Assembly (NCBI GenBank): GCA_003519585.1
Contig: DOWL01000139.1
Span: forward strand, 1,597 to 19,455
DNA: 17,859 nt
Direction: 5' to 3'
Origin: Nocardioides sp.
GTDB taxonomy: Bacteria; Actinomycetota; Actinomycetes; Propionibacteriales; Nocardioidaceae
Both the position numbers and the translations under genes were made by a program. Below, one piece after another: positions 1 through 7,915 of the stretch. The notes under the pieces were generated by a model that was not told where the DNA came from, did not search any database, and worked only from the letters and a program-made list of their open reading frames with translations. Position 1 is the first letter of the stretch. Each line of letters starts with the position of its first letter.

Positions 1-3000
1 GAGGTCCTTCATGCGAGTGGTTCCCGTCAGCCAGCCTGCCTGGAAGAAGACGTTGTTCGGGAAGTCCGGGTGGGCGATGAATCCGTAGGTCTCACCGGCG
101 TTGTGGACGGTCCCGCGCAAGCGTGCCTTAGGCGTGGGCCGGTCTAGGTCGGAGGCGACGCCGGGTGCAATGCGCTCCCGCAGGTCATCTGGAAGTCCGA
201 TGATCTGGTATTCGAGAGACCGCTGCGCTGCGGAACCGCGTAGGCCCTCATCCTCGGTGAGGCGCTGCACGGCGTCTGCCAACTGCTTCTCGGTTCCTTC
301 GTCGGGTGCACATTGGCCCGCAGCCTCTAGGGCGGTCGTTGCTGCGCGGACGATCGCGTGAACGAGTTGCTCATCGGTGGAGTCTGCGAGATGCAGTTTC
401 AGACCTGTCGCGACTCCGTCGAGGGCTCGACGCAGGGAGGCCGCAGCCGACCCGGCCTTGAGTTCGTCGGCGGCCCACAAGCGAAGGCAGTCGACGAGAG
501 CGGTGGTCGCGATGCGCTTCGTCTTGACGGTCGGCGCCTGCTCGACGGCGGACTCGATCAGCGTGTAGCCCTCCGTGAAGCGACCCATCCAGGCGTAATA
601 GTTCCCGAGCGGTAGACCAGTGTCGTAGCGATTGAAGTAGGCGTGCGTTTGCTCCGCCAGGTCGATGGCGCCTGTGATGTCTCGGACCGTTCGGGCCAGA
701 TGGGCAGCGTAGAAGTAGTCGACCCAGTAGCGCTGCTCGTCGGTGTCTGAGTATTCGCGAGCCGAGCGGTAGAGCGTGGTTGCCCTGGCTTCCTCTCGTC
801 GCATGCTGGCTAGGAACGCGTCGACTCGATCCACCTCGAAGTACGTCGGATCGAGCGCACGGGCTCGGGCGACGGATGTGTCGGCCGCGTTCATGTCGCC
901 GGCCTTGGCCTCTCGAAGTGCCTTCCGGAGGAGGTGTGCGACCGGACCGTCGTGGGGCGTGCGCTGGAACACGACGTTCGGGTCGAAGTAGCGCCCCGTC
1001 TCGGCGATCTTCTGCTGGTCGCGTTCATGGTCCTCCAGCAGGAGTCGTTCCCGCTGAAGGGTTCGCGTGAGCAGCTCCGACTCCTCTGCAGGAGGCAGGA
1101 ACGCGCGTGCCGTCGAAGAAAGGGCGAGGCGTTCGCGTTCGATGTCGTCGGCGACGTGTGACCGTACGACCAGGCTGGCTTGGACGAGCAGTTTGGTGGC
1201 CTCGCTGAACGCGTCGATGTCGATGTCGCTGACCACCGCGAGCTCCTGTACAGACACCGGCCGGTCTAGGGCACGCAGAATGCTGAGGATGGTCTTCGAG
1301 TCAGGGCTGAGGCCGCCGACGACATTGCCGACGCAGTACTTCAACAGGTCGTCTTGATGATGAAGTACGTCGGCCAGTGGGCGTCCGTCGAGTACGGACA
1401 GGACGCACCAGCGGATCGCCAGGGGCGAGTAGCGAAGAAGACGTAGGGTCTCGTCGAGCTTCGTGTCGGACATGCCCGCGAGATCCGATCCCCGGTGTTC
1501 CGCGAAGGTCCTGAAGAGTTGTGCGGCACTGTGTGATTCGAGAGGCCCGACCGGCACCCGTCGTTCGAGGCTGCCGACTCCACGGCGGCTTGTGAAGAGA
1601 ATCGTCGCCTCGGGAAGCGAGTCGGCGAACGCGACGACGTCGTCACCGAGCGTCGTCTCCATGTTGTCGACGACAATGAGCGCCCGCGCAGCACCGAACA
1701 GCGCCGCCAGGTCGGATGCGTCGCCTTCGAACTCCGGGTCCAGGAAGTGCCCCAAGTCGCCGGCGGCGCTCACGAGATCTCGGACCGAGTTGGACAGCGA
1801 CTGGATGCCTCTCGCCGTCAGCGCCTCGTCCTTGAGAGTGGTCCACAGCACGTAATCGAATGGCGACTCGGGGTCGTCGACGAGCCGGTAGGCGACCTCG
1901 ACCGCCAATGCAGTTTTTCCGACGCCACCCTCTCCGATCAAAGTGATGATGCGTTCTCGGGGTGACTTCAGCAGTCGGACGACCTCCTGGATCTGTGACT
2001 CGCGGCCCAACAGCCCTGTTTCGTCGAAGTCCGGCGCCGGAAGGTTGTGGAGAACTGAGTCAGGAAGGTCCGACCCGGCCCGGCGCCTGGGCTGCCAATC
2101 CGGTCGCTCGGCCAGACGTTCGGCCGCGGCAGCAGCACGGGGCGTCAGACCGGACAGGAAACCGCCAACGAACTCGGAAGCCTGTTCGAGATCTCCTGGC
2201 TGGAGAGGGCGACCCTTCATGATGCGATTTCGGGTCGGAAGAAACATCTCGAAGTCTACGAAGTTCTCCTCGAGCAGCTCCGCCAACTCCGTGGGCAGGT
2301 CGGCGATGTGCCGCAGCAGTACGTCGTAGGCCTCCTGCGGAAGGAGGAACGAAGCCAGTGAGCGTCCGCCCGTGACGTCGGAACCCTCCTGTCGTGCCAG
2401 AACCTTGCCATGATCCGGTCCCAGCACGGCTTCTGTTGGCAGCTGCCCGAGGAGAAGACGCTCGATGGACTGCCGGAGATCCTCCTCCAGATTGTCGATG
2501 AGGTACTCGGCGCGCTCCCGCGATGAGATCGCAGACTCCTTGCCGAGCGGGTTGTGAGTAGCCGTGTCTAGAGATGCGCTCGGCAACACGGTCGGTGCAC
2601 TGGACGCGACGCCGACGAGGGCTCTCGCAGAGCCCTTCGCCCCCTCCAACCGGCTGAACTCCACCCCGTCGAACCCCGCTCGTACGACTCCCGCGGACTC
2701 GACGATGTGCTTGGCCATGAGCACGGCCAACAGCGCACCTTGCTGCCGGAACCGGTAACCGGTGACCTTGTCAGGGAGCTCGGCTCGACTTCGATCCGCA
2801 GCAAGCATGGTGGCAAAGTCTTCGCCCGCCTTCGCCGCCGGAAGGTCAATTGACACAGTCTTCCCGCCGACACGCATCTCCCTTGGGCGACGCGGCAACT
2901 TCGGACGCGAATCGGTTCCCTTGAGGTTCCAGTAGATCTGACCGACGAGCCGGACACTCACCTCGCTCAGCGGCTTGGACTTGTTCAGAGCCTTTCGCGT

Positions 3001-3297
3001 CGCAGGAACAGGGGCCGTCGCCACGAGCGCCGCGTACACCCGGTCAGCGAGCTTCTCCCGGTCCTCAACGTCGCCGAGCAGACCGGCGAGGGCCTCGGCA
3101 GCGAACGCCGGCATGGAGATGTCCGGCAGCCGGTCGTCCTCCAGGCTTTCGCTCTCGCTGAGACCGTAGCCCTTGGCCAGCTGGTCCAGGAAAGCCGCGA
3201 CCACCACCACAGGGATGGCGCCTGATGGGTCCTGTCCGAGCACCTCATCGAGTGCACGCACAAGGTCGGGACCGATAGCGATTGTGTCGTTGGGCAT
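1..3297 (-). CDS. STAND/NB-ARC-type NTPase with degenerate HEPN-like region, TPR-like repeats and cold-shock-like C-terminus (partial, runs off left edge)
   Basis: An open frame of 1099 codons without a stop reaches base 1, so the C-terminus is missing. I read it codon by codon. Residues about 255-380 look like a Swt1-type HEPN region carrying RNRIMK (356-361), where HEPN RNases usually have RNxxxH. NTPase core: GLLGRE about 428-433, Walker A GEGGVGKT 455-462, Walker B ALIVVDN 539-545, sensor-like TSRR 569-572. A winged-helix-like stretch follows (about 655-735), then helical TPR-like repeats (about 785-945). From 1060 the sequence LRGTVHN..YGFIAHPD..NNVFFQ matches a cold-shock domain. STAND proteins typically sense a ligand with the C-terminal half, oligomerise on ATP, and activate an N-terminal effector. 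The ATG at 3297 is the only ATG, GTG or TTG after the upstream stop at 3346-3348; a GGAG lies unusually close (2 nt). The gene is divergent from the NYN gene, suggesting shared control. A defence role is inferred; a transcriptional regulator of SARP/LuxR type is less likely because no such DNA-binding domain is seen. Confidence 0.85.
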   Translation of the reverse strand, partial: MPNDTIAIGPDLVRALDEVLGQDPSGAIPVVVVAAFLDQLAKGYGLSESESLEDDRLPDISMPAFAAEALAGLLGDVEDREKLADRVYAALVATAPVPATRKALNKSKPLSEVSVRLVGQIYWNLKGTDSRPKLPRRPREMRVGGKTVSIDLPAAKAGEDFATMLAADRSRAELPDKVTGYRFRQQGALLAVLMAKHIVESAGVVRAGFDGVEFSRLEGAKGSARALVGVASSAPTVLPSASLDTATHNPLGKESAISSRERAEYLIDNLEEDLRQSIERLLLGQLPTEAVLGPDHGKVLARQEGSDVTGGRSLASFLLPQEAYDVLLRHIADLPTELAELLEENFVDFEMFLPTRNRIMKGRPLQPGDLEQASEFVGGFLSGLTPRAAAAAERLAERPDWQPRRRAGSDLPDSVLHNLPAPDFDETGLLGRESQIQEVVRLLKSPRERIITLIGEGGVGKTALAVEVAYRLVDDPESPFDYVLWTTLKDEALTARGIQSLSNSVRDLVSAAGDLGHFLDPEFEGDASDLAALFGAARALIVVDNMETTLGDDVVAFADSLPEATILFTSRRGVGSLERRVPVGPLESHSAAQLFRTFAEHRGSDLAGMSDTKLDETLRLLRYSPLAIRWCVLSVLDGRPLADVLHHQDDLLKYCVGNVVGGLSPDSKTILSILRALDRPVSVQELAVVSDIDIDAFSEATKLLVQASLVVRSHVADDIERERLALSSTARAFLPPAEESELLTRTLQRERLLLEDHERDQQKIAETGRYFDPNVVFQRTPHDGPVAHLLRKALREAKAGDMNAADTSVARARALDPTYFEVDRVDAFLASMRREEARATTLYRSAREYSDTDEQRYWVDYFYAAHLARTVRDITGAIDLAEQTHAYFNRYDTGLPLGNYYAWMGRFTEGYTLIESAVEQAPTVKTKRIATTALVDCLRLWAADELKAGSAAASLRRALDGVATGLKLHLADSTDEQLVHAIVRAATTALEAAGQCAPDEGTEKQLADAVQRLTEDEGLRGSAAQRSLEYQIIGLPDDLRERIAPGVASDLDRPTPKARLRGTVHNAGETYGFIAHPDFPNNVFFQAGWLTGTTRMKDL

Positions 3298-3348
3298 GTC
3301 TCCGATCGTGCCAGTCGAACCACCTTCGGACAGCCGAAAACGCGCTCA

Positions 3349-3425
3349 ACCGATGCCGACCCGTGCCGCGCCCTGCCGGGTCGGCATCGGTCGGCATTTC
3401 CAGGCTGGATGCCGACCGATGCCGA
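3349..3425. repeat. Five-copy ATGCCGAC motif array forming two mutually exclusive perfect hairpins between divergent genes
   Basis: ATGCCGAC occurs at 3353-3360 and 3409-3416 (plus sense), as GTCGGCAT at 3380-3387 and 3390-3397, and with one mismatch as ATGCCGAT at 3419-3426. Arms 3349-3362 and 3378-3391 form a perfect 14-bp inverted repeat with a 15-nt loop. Arms 3381-3397 and 3409-3425 form a perfect 17-bp inverted repeat with an 11-nt loop. The two hairpins share 3381-3391, so only one can form at a time in a transcript. The same-orientation pairs are spaced 10 bp apart, about one helical turn, as in many operators. The position, between the divergent STAND and NYN genes, suggests a shared operator or RNA switch. 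No confident -10/-35 boxes were identified. Confidence 0.8.
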
Positions 3426-3469
3426 TGCGGACAGTTGGTCCGACCCGCCACCCAGCGGGGCAACCACCC

Positions 3470-3477
3470 GAGAGGAA
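3470..3477 (+). promoter_or_regulatory. Ribosome binding site that fixes the NYN gene start
   Basis: GAGAGGAA lies 7 nt before the ATG at 3485. The same frame is open upstream to an ATG at 3173, but that extension would read through the hairpin array and into the antisense of the divergent gene. This site supports the later start. Confidence 0.7.
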
Positions 3478-3484
3478 CCCAGTC

Positions 3485-4315
3485 ATGAAGAAGAGCGCCA
3501 GCATCAACTTCCGAGCCGCCGCCGGCCGCCCACGCCATGCGAAGACGCGCACTCATCGCCTGCCCATCTGCGCCGAGACGGGACTCGTCCGATACCGCGA
3601 CCGGCACCAGGCCCGCGACGGTGTGAAGGTGCTAGCGACCGCCGGCACCCGCGCCAGCACCTTCGCGTGCCACGCCTGCAGCGGATTCCACACCGACGTC
3701 TCGGAAGCGACCCAGCCGGCTCCCAGCGGCCCGGTGGCCGCTCCAGTCGACTACTTCCAGACGTCCATGCCGTCGCGCAGGCGGCGCTACTTCCTGATCG
3801 ATCTGGAGAACCCGACACGGGGTGCCAAGGCAACCTCAGATGAGGTCGCGAAGCTGTGGCGTCTCCTGAAGGAGCAAGCCCCTGGCATCGCTCCCGAGGA
3901 CCACGTAGTCGTCGGGACGAGCCGAGCAGTCGCTGGCCGATACCGCCCCGTGGTGAGCGGGGAGAACGTGAAGTGGGTCGTCGGCGCGAACGCCAAGGAT
4001 GGCGCCGACCGCGCTCTGCTCGCCGCGATCGATGTCCACAGCGTCGGGCGGCGATACGACGAGCTCGTCATCTTCTCCGGTGACAACGCCTTCACGCCGT
4101 TGGCGGTCAGCGCCAAGCGGCTCGGCCTGAGGGTCCACGTCATCACGGCCGAGCACCCCAGCGGCCGCTCGATGCTCTCGAGTGCACTCTCCGACGCAGC
4201 CGACATCCACACCGTCATCAGGCTGCGCGGCAAGTCTCAGCGACGGCAGGCCGTCTCGGCCGCCCGTGCGATGTCCGCAACCTGGCGTCTCGAGAACCAC
4301 ACGCTCGCCGCCTGA
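3485..4315 (+). CDS. NYN-domain (PIN-like) putative ribonuclease with N-terminal Cys/His knuckle
   Basis: 276 residues. The C-terminal half is a NYN/LabA-like fold: RYFLIDLEN (101-109) supplies the first-strand Asp106 and Asn109, KDGADRALLAAID (171-183) supplies Asp172 and Asp175, and FSGDNAF (197-203) supplies Asp200. These match the acidic metal-binding positions of the family, whose members cleave RNA. The N-terminal 90 residues are basic and contain C29 and a CHACSGFH knuckle (62-69) that could bind zinc or nucleic acid. After the core comes an Arg/Ala-rich tail (about 247-276). The start is set by a good ribosome binding site. The gene is divergent from the STAND NTPase and 18 bp ahead of a small cysteine-rich gene, probably in one operon. 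Catalysis is inferred from conserved acids; the substrate is unknown. Confidence 0.8.
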   Translation: MKKSASINFRAAAGRPRHAKTRTHRLPICAETGLVRYRDRHQARDGVKVLATAGTRASTFACHACSGFHTDVSEATQPAPSGPVAAPVDYFQTSMPSRRRRYFLIDLENPTRGAKATSDEVAKLWRLLKEQAPGIAPEDHVVVGTSRAVAGRYRPVVSGENVKWVVGANAKDGADRALLAAIDVHSVGRRYDELVIFSGDNAFTPLAVSAKRLGLRVHVITAEHPSGRSMLSSALSDAADIHTVIRLRGKSQRRQAVSAARAMSATWRLENHTLAA

Positions 4316-4333
4316 AGCAGAACGGAGAATGAG

Positions 4334-4561
4334 ATGAAGTTTCTGAGCAAGGTGTTCGGGTCCGGTGGCGGTGACGGCGGTGATGCCGACACGTTCACCT
4401 GCGACTCTTGTGGGGAGGAAGTCGACAGCGCCACAGTCGACAACATCTGGGATCTCTGCAACGACTGCTACGAGAACGGCGACAGTGCGACGAAGTACTG
4501 CTGCGGCATGATCTACGAAGAGGGCGAGACGACCTGCATGAGTTGCGGAGATCCGTTGTGA
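4334..4561 (+). CDS. Small eight-cysteine, zinc-ribbon-like protein
   Basis: 75 residues with cysteines at 23, 26, 42, 45, 56, 57, 68 and 71. Three CxxC pairs plus a CC pair would be enough for two zinc sites, typical of rubredoxin-like or zinc-ribbon proteins. A short Gly/Asp linker (about 10-19) separates a basic N-terminus from the cysteine region. GGAG lies a few bases before the ATG, and the gap to the NYN stop is 18 bp, so co-transcription is likely. I do not recognise a named family; it may be an adaptor or nucleic-acid-binding partner of the NYN protein, but nothing in the sequence proves this. Confidence 0.75.
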   Translation: MKFLSKVFGSGGGDGGDADTFTCDSCGEEVDSATVDNIWDLCNDCYENGDSATKYCCGMIYEEGETTCMSCGDPL

Positions 4562-4614
4562 GCCGACAGCCGGTCCACCAGATTGTGTCGGAGCCCGCGA
4601 CTAGTTTGCGGCCC

Positions 4615-5412
4615 GTGAATATCTCCTTGCGCATCGCCGTGGCCCTCGCGGCAACCATGCTCCCGCTCACCGCCTGCGGGGCGGCCGACGACCCTGACAA
4701 GGCGGAATCCACGCCAGCGTCATCGCCGGGCGGGACCGTGCCGCAGAGCGAGGAGACCCAGGAGACTGAGGAGGCTGCGGTCGAGCCGTTGCCTTTCAAC
4801 GCCTCTGGCCTACTGGGTGGTACCGCACGGCCACGCTTCAACGACGGAGAATCCGGTGAGGTCTCCGTTGTCCAGGTCGGTCCGCTCGACCCCGAGCAGG
4901 GGATCCTGCTGTTCGCGTTCCGGAACAACACGGCCGAGGGCATTTCGCACATCGACTGGACCGCGACCGCTCGCAGCGGTGGTTCCATCGTCGGGACTGG
5001 ATCCAGCCAGGGCACCATCCCCGCCCAAGTCGCTCCCGGCGAGGTCGGGCTGGGCTACATCTTCTTCGAGAACGCCGGCGCGATCCCCGGCAACGCCGAG
5101 TACGAGTTCTCTGTCGAGACCAGCCCCGTCGACACGAGCTCCTACAACACCGCGCCCCTCACGGTCACGGAGGTGAACCTCGTCGGCCAGGCGATCGTCG
5201 GGTCCGCCACAAACCAGACCGGCGCCTCGACCGAAGGCCCGTACAGCGTCGCGATGTATTGCTTCGAAGGCAACGACCTCGCGTGGTACACCAGCTCGTT
5301 CACCGAGCAGGACGGTCCTATCGAGGACGGCGGCACTGCCACCTTCACCGTTGACCTCTATGGCGACACGTGCGCGAAGTACGTCATCGGCGTCGATGGC
5401 TACTTCTCCTGA
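4615..5412 (+). CDS. Secreted lipoprotein with FxLYD-like beta domains
   Basis: 265 residues from a GTG start. A typical lipoprotein signal is visible: NISLR n-region, hydrophobic core, then lipobox LTAC ending at Cys21. A Ser/Thr/Glu/Pro-rich linker follows (about 22-65). The rest is beta-rich: one stretch with LLFAFRNNTAEGISHIDW and a second with VGSATNQTGAS, which resemble the extracellular domains called FxLYD that many Gram-positive lipoproteins carry. No clear ribosome binding site precedes this GTG; an in-frame GTG at 4585 is the alternative and would add ten residues. The open frame further upstream overlaps the cysteine-rich gene and is not credible. It ends 91 bp before the toxin gene and may share its operon. 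The protein would sit on the outer face of the membrane; its role is unknown. Confidence 0.75.
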   Translation: MNISLRIAVALAATMLPLTACGAADDPDKAESTPASSPGGTVPQSEETQETEEAAVEPLPFNASGLLGGTARPRFNDGESGEVSVVQVGPLDPEQGILLFAFRNNTAEGISHIDWTATARSGGSIVGTGSSQGTIPAQVAPGEVGLGYIFFENAGAIPGNAEYEFSVETSPVDTSSYNTAPLTVTEVNLVGQAIVGSATNQTGASTEGPYSVAMYCFEGNDLAWYTSSFTEQDGPIEDGGTATFTVDLYGDTCAKYVIGVDGYFS

Positions 5413-5503
5413 GCGTCCGAACCGATTGGGCGGATTCCCAGAACCACCGCGCGACATCCGGGTAGCGTCATGCGGTGCACCAGGTCGCGAGGGGGAAGCA
5501 GGA

Positions 5504-7420
5504 GTGGGGCGAGCTGATTCTCGTCGCCGAAGGCGCGACCTGGTGCGCGACGAGCTGCGCTACAAGCACAAGACCGTCCGCGTGCTCCGACGCCGACAGG
5601 CCAGCGTGCGGACTAAGTGGGAGGACCGCGGCTGGGAGTTCGAGGAACAGCGAGACCGCCGATTCCGCACCGACCTCGCGTTCAAGCGCGAACTGCCGAA
5701 ACCGCGCTGGGGCTTGCGGATCGGATGCTCCCTCCTGGCTCTGGCCATCGTTGCCGGCCTCGTCGTCGGCGGCCTGCGGTACCTCCCCCAGCACGAACCG
5801 ACCGCCGCAGAACGGGCCCAGGCCGACGCCGCGGCCGCGCTCCGCGTACTTCGCGCCGGCGACCTACCTGCCCTCGAACCACACCTGGCGGCCCATCGAG
5901 GCAACCGCGACTTCGCCTACTACTTCGCCTCCCAGGCGACCCCCCGCGACCTCGGAGACGCGCTGTCCACCGTCGCAGGCACAGGTGACGCACAACTAGA
6001 CGAGGCTGTCGACGCCCACGAGTACGACATCACCCTCACGGACCTGGCCGGCGTGCTCGCACTGGCCACCCACGGCACCGGCGCCCGCGCGCTGCCAACG
6101 GAATGGACCGACAACTTCGCGACAGCAACAACGACACCAGAGGTCCTCTACGGATCAGCCGAGCAGAACGCCGATGCTGATGCTCAACAGCGGACGGACC
6201 AAGACCTCGCCAACAAGCAGAACCTCTTGCTCCTGCTCTCGCGGGGATACTGGTCCACCGAGTTCCTCGAGGCAATCACCGCCGCGTACTGGGAGTTCGA
6301 CCGCCAGGAGGGCGACGACGCCTGGCCTGGCGCCGAGAGCGACGACGCGAAGTACGCACCTGCGCCGACCGGCACCTACCTGACCGACGGCATCCTCGCG
6401 CTTACAGCAGCACTGACCGCAAATCCGGAAGCCAGCGCGTGGGCCTTCACCGCCTTCCAGCCAGGCACAGAGACGCTCACGTACGACGACGACGAACACG
6501 CCATCGGCAAGTTCACGCACTACCTCTTCTTCGAGCACGAGTTTCCGGGCGGCTCCGACGACGGCAGCGTCGGGATGACAGCGTCACTCACCGCCCTGTC
6601 GTCGGCCATCGACGCAACAGCCGACCCCTCCGACGAGTCGGACGCGCCAGCCGGAAGCCCGCTGTCCGACTCACGAGTGCTCGAGGGACTAGCGAACAGC
6701 CTGCAGGACCAGAGCGAATGTTCCTGGAACCCGCTCGACTACGGACATTGCGTGGTGGAAGCGCTCGGTGTGGCGTTCGACTGGGTCCAGCGCTGGGGTC
6801 ACTCGGTGCTCGACATCCTCTCGCTCGCCACGTTCATCCCACCGCCGTTCGACGTCATCGGCATCGGGGCAGCAGCCACCAACGCGACGTGGTACGCGAT
6901 CGAGGGCGACTACACGAACGCCGGATTGTCGCTGGCCGTCGCGGTTCCTGGCCTCGTGTTTACCAAGCTCGTGAAGAGTTCCAAGGTCGCCACGAGCGCC
7001 AGTGGGGCTGCGGCGGCTGAGAAGGCCGCAGCTGAGGCCGACGAGGTCGCCCGGGTCGCGAACGAGATTCGGACTGCGGTCGGGGCGGAAAGCAGGATCT
7101 CCCGGATGGTGACGGCCGATGACCTGCTGCGCCGACCGAATCTTTGGGTGACGACCAAGGCCGAGATCCGAGACGCGGCGCCCAAGACCGCGGACGGCGA
7201 CTTCATCGACCCCAACACCGGGCAGATCGTCCCGAGCACCGTCGCTCAGTACGGCCACAAACCGGGATATGAGTGGCGATGCATCAAAGCGAAGGCACTG
7301 AGTCAAGGCTGGACCGTTCAGGCGCTGATCGACTACTTCAACGACCCGGCCATCTACCAGATGGAAGATCCCGTCTCGAACCAAAGCCACCGCTACGAAG
7401 CCGACGTGTGCGCAATCTAG
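5504..7420 (+). CDS. Membrane-anchored polymorphic toxin with C-terminal GH-E family nuclease
   Basis: 638 residues from a GTG start with GGGGGAAG 5 nt upstream. The frame is open earlier (ATG at 5351) but would overlap the lipoprotein gene by 62 bp. The N-terminus is very basic (five Arg at 7-11), then one transmembrane helix at about 71-93 puts the rest outside. A long acidic helical region follows. A hydrophobic pretoxin-like segment with FIPPPFDVIGIGAAATNATW and a downstream WYAIEGDY-type element (about 445-490) precedes an Ala/Glu-rich helix. The last 75 residues fit the GH-E clade of HNH/EndoVII-like toxins: DPNTGQIV (569-576), GH at 584-585, YEW (589-591), GWT (602-604), and NQSH..E (626-632). 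Such domains cleave DNA or RNA in competitor cells. The next gene encodes ankyrin repeats, as expected for immunity. No WXG100, LXG, Rhs or other known export domain is seen, so the delivery route is unclear. Confidence 0.82.
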   Translation: MGRADSRRRRRDLVRDELRYKHKTVRVLRRRQASVRTKWEDRGWEFEEQRDRRFRTDLAFKRELPKPRWGLRIGCSLLALAIVAGLVVGGLRYLPQHEPTAAERAQADAAAALRVLRAGDLPALEPHLAAHRGNRDFAYYFASQATPRDLGDALSTVAGTGDAQLDEAVDAHEYDITLTDLAGVLALATHGTGARALPTEWTDNFATATTTPEVLYGSAEQNADADAQQRTDQDLANKQNLLLLLSRGYWSTEFLEAITAAYWEFDRQEGDDAWPGAESDDAKYAPAPTGTYLTDGILALTAALTANPEASAWAFTAFQPGTETLTYDDDEHAIGKFTHYLFFEHEFPGGSDDGSVGMTASLTALSSAIDATADPSDESDAPAGSPLSDSRVLEGLANSLQDQSECSWNPLDYGHCVVEALGVAFDWVQRWGHSVLDILSLATFIPPPFDVIGIGAAATNATWYAIEGDYTNAGLSLAVAVPGLVFTKLVKSSKVATSASGAAAAEKAAAEADEVARVANEIRTAVGAESRISRMVTADDLLRRPNLWVTTKAEIRDAAPKTADGDFIDPNTGQIVPSTVAQYGHKPGYEWRCIKAKALSQGWTVQALIDYFNDPAIYQMEDPVSNQSHRYEADVCAI

Positions 7421-7424
7421 AGCA

Positions 7425-7781
7425 ATGACAACGGTTGAGCCCTCCCCGATGCATGCCGCCGTCATGGCCGACGACGTGGCCGCCCTCAAGGACCTTCTGA
7501 CGCGCGGCGACGCTCCAGACGCCCGCGACCACCTGGGGTTCACGCCGCTTCATCTGGCGGCCCAGCAGTGGTCAGTCCCCGCAGCGGAGGCGCTACTCGA
7601 CGCGGGTGCGACGGTGGACGCCGAGAACTCATTCGGCAACACACCCTTATTTGTTGCTGTGTTCAACTCGAACGGACGAGGCGAGCTTATTGACCTCCTG
7701 CGGTCCCACGGCGCTGATCCCTTTCATGCGAACAAGAGTGGTCAGACACCGGTCAGACTCGCGCGGCTGATCGCCAACTAA
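7425..7781 (+). CDS. Ankyrin-repeat protein, probable immunity protein for the GH-E toxin
   Basis: 118 residues, starting 4 bp after the toxin stop. Two full ankyrin repeats are visible: GFTPLHLAAQ..LLDAGATVDAEN (38-68) and GNTPLFVAV..LLRSHGADPF (71-100), with partial capping helices at both ends (PMHAAVMADD.. and SGQTPVRLA). Ankyrin proteins are among the known immunity families of polymorphic toxin systems and act by binding the toxin domain. There is no signal peptide, so it would act in the cytoplasm. No good ribosome binding site precedes the ATG, so it is likely translated by coupling to the toxin. An in-frame ATG at 7449 is an alternative start. The immunity role is inferred from position and fold. 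Confidence 0.85.
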   Translation: MTTVEPSPMHAAVMADDVAALKDLLTRGDAPDARDHLGFTPLHLAAQQWSVPAAEALLDAGATVDAENSFGNTPLFVAVFNSNGRGELIDLLRSHGADPFHANKSGQTPVRLARLIAN

Positions 7782-7823
7782 GACGTCGCGCAGTGGTTCA
7801 CGGATCTGCGGGAGTAGCTCCGC

Positions 7824-7846
7824 GGTTCCGTCAGAGACACGGAACC
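7824..7846. terminator. Terminator-like hairpin between convergent genes
   Basis: GGTTCCGT (7824-7831) and ACGGAACC (7839-7846) form a perfect 8-bp stem with a 7-nt loop. It lies between the ankyrin gene (plus) and the HNH gene (minus), so it could act on both strands. There is no T-run after it, which is common in high-GC actinobacteria. A weaker bulged hairpin precedes it at 7808-7823. Confidence 0.4.
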
Positions 7847-7915
7847 TCGAGCTCGGCACCCGCGTCAGCGGCGATCACGTCAGACTCCGCCTTGGTTGCT
7901 TGCGTCGGGCGACGA

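Noticed and set aside
1341..1694. Short minus-strand frames within 1-3297 suggesting several small genes
   Set aside because: They are off-frame; a single frame is open over all 1099 codons and contains the Walker motifs.
3349..3426. CRISPR-like repeat array
   Set aside because: The repeats are 8 bp, in both orientations, without equal spacers, and no cas genes are present.
3173..3484. N-terminal extension of the NYN protein to an upstream ATG
   Set aside because: It would cross the hairpin array and overlap the divergent STAND gene; the ribosome binding site at 3470-3477 supports the start at 3485.
4408..4614. N-terminal extension of the lipoprotein
   Set aside because: It overlaps the cysteine-rich gene, is Arg-rich, and would bury the lipoprotein signal peptide.
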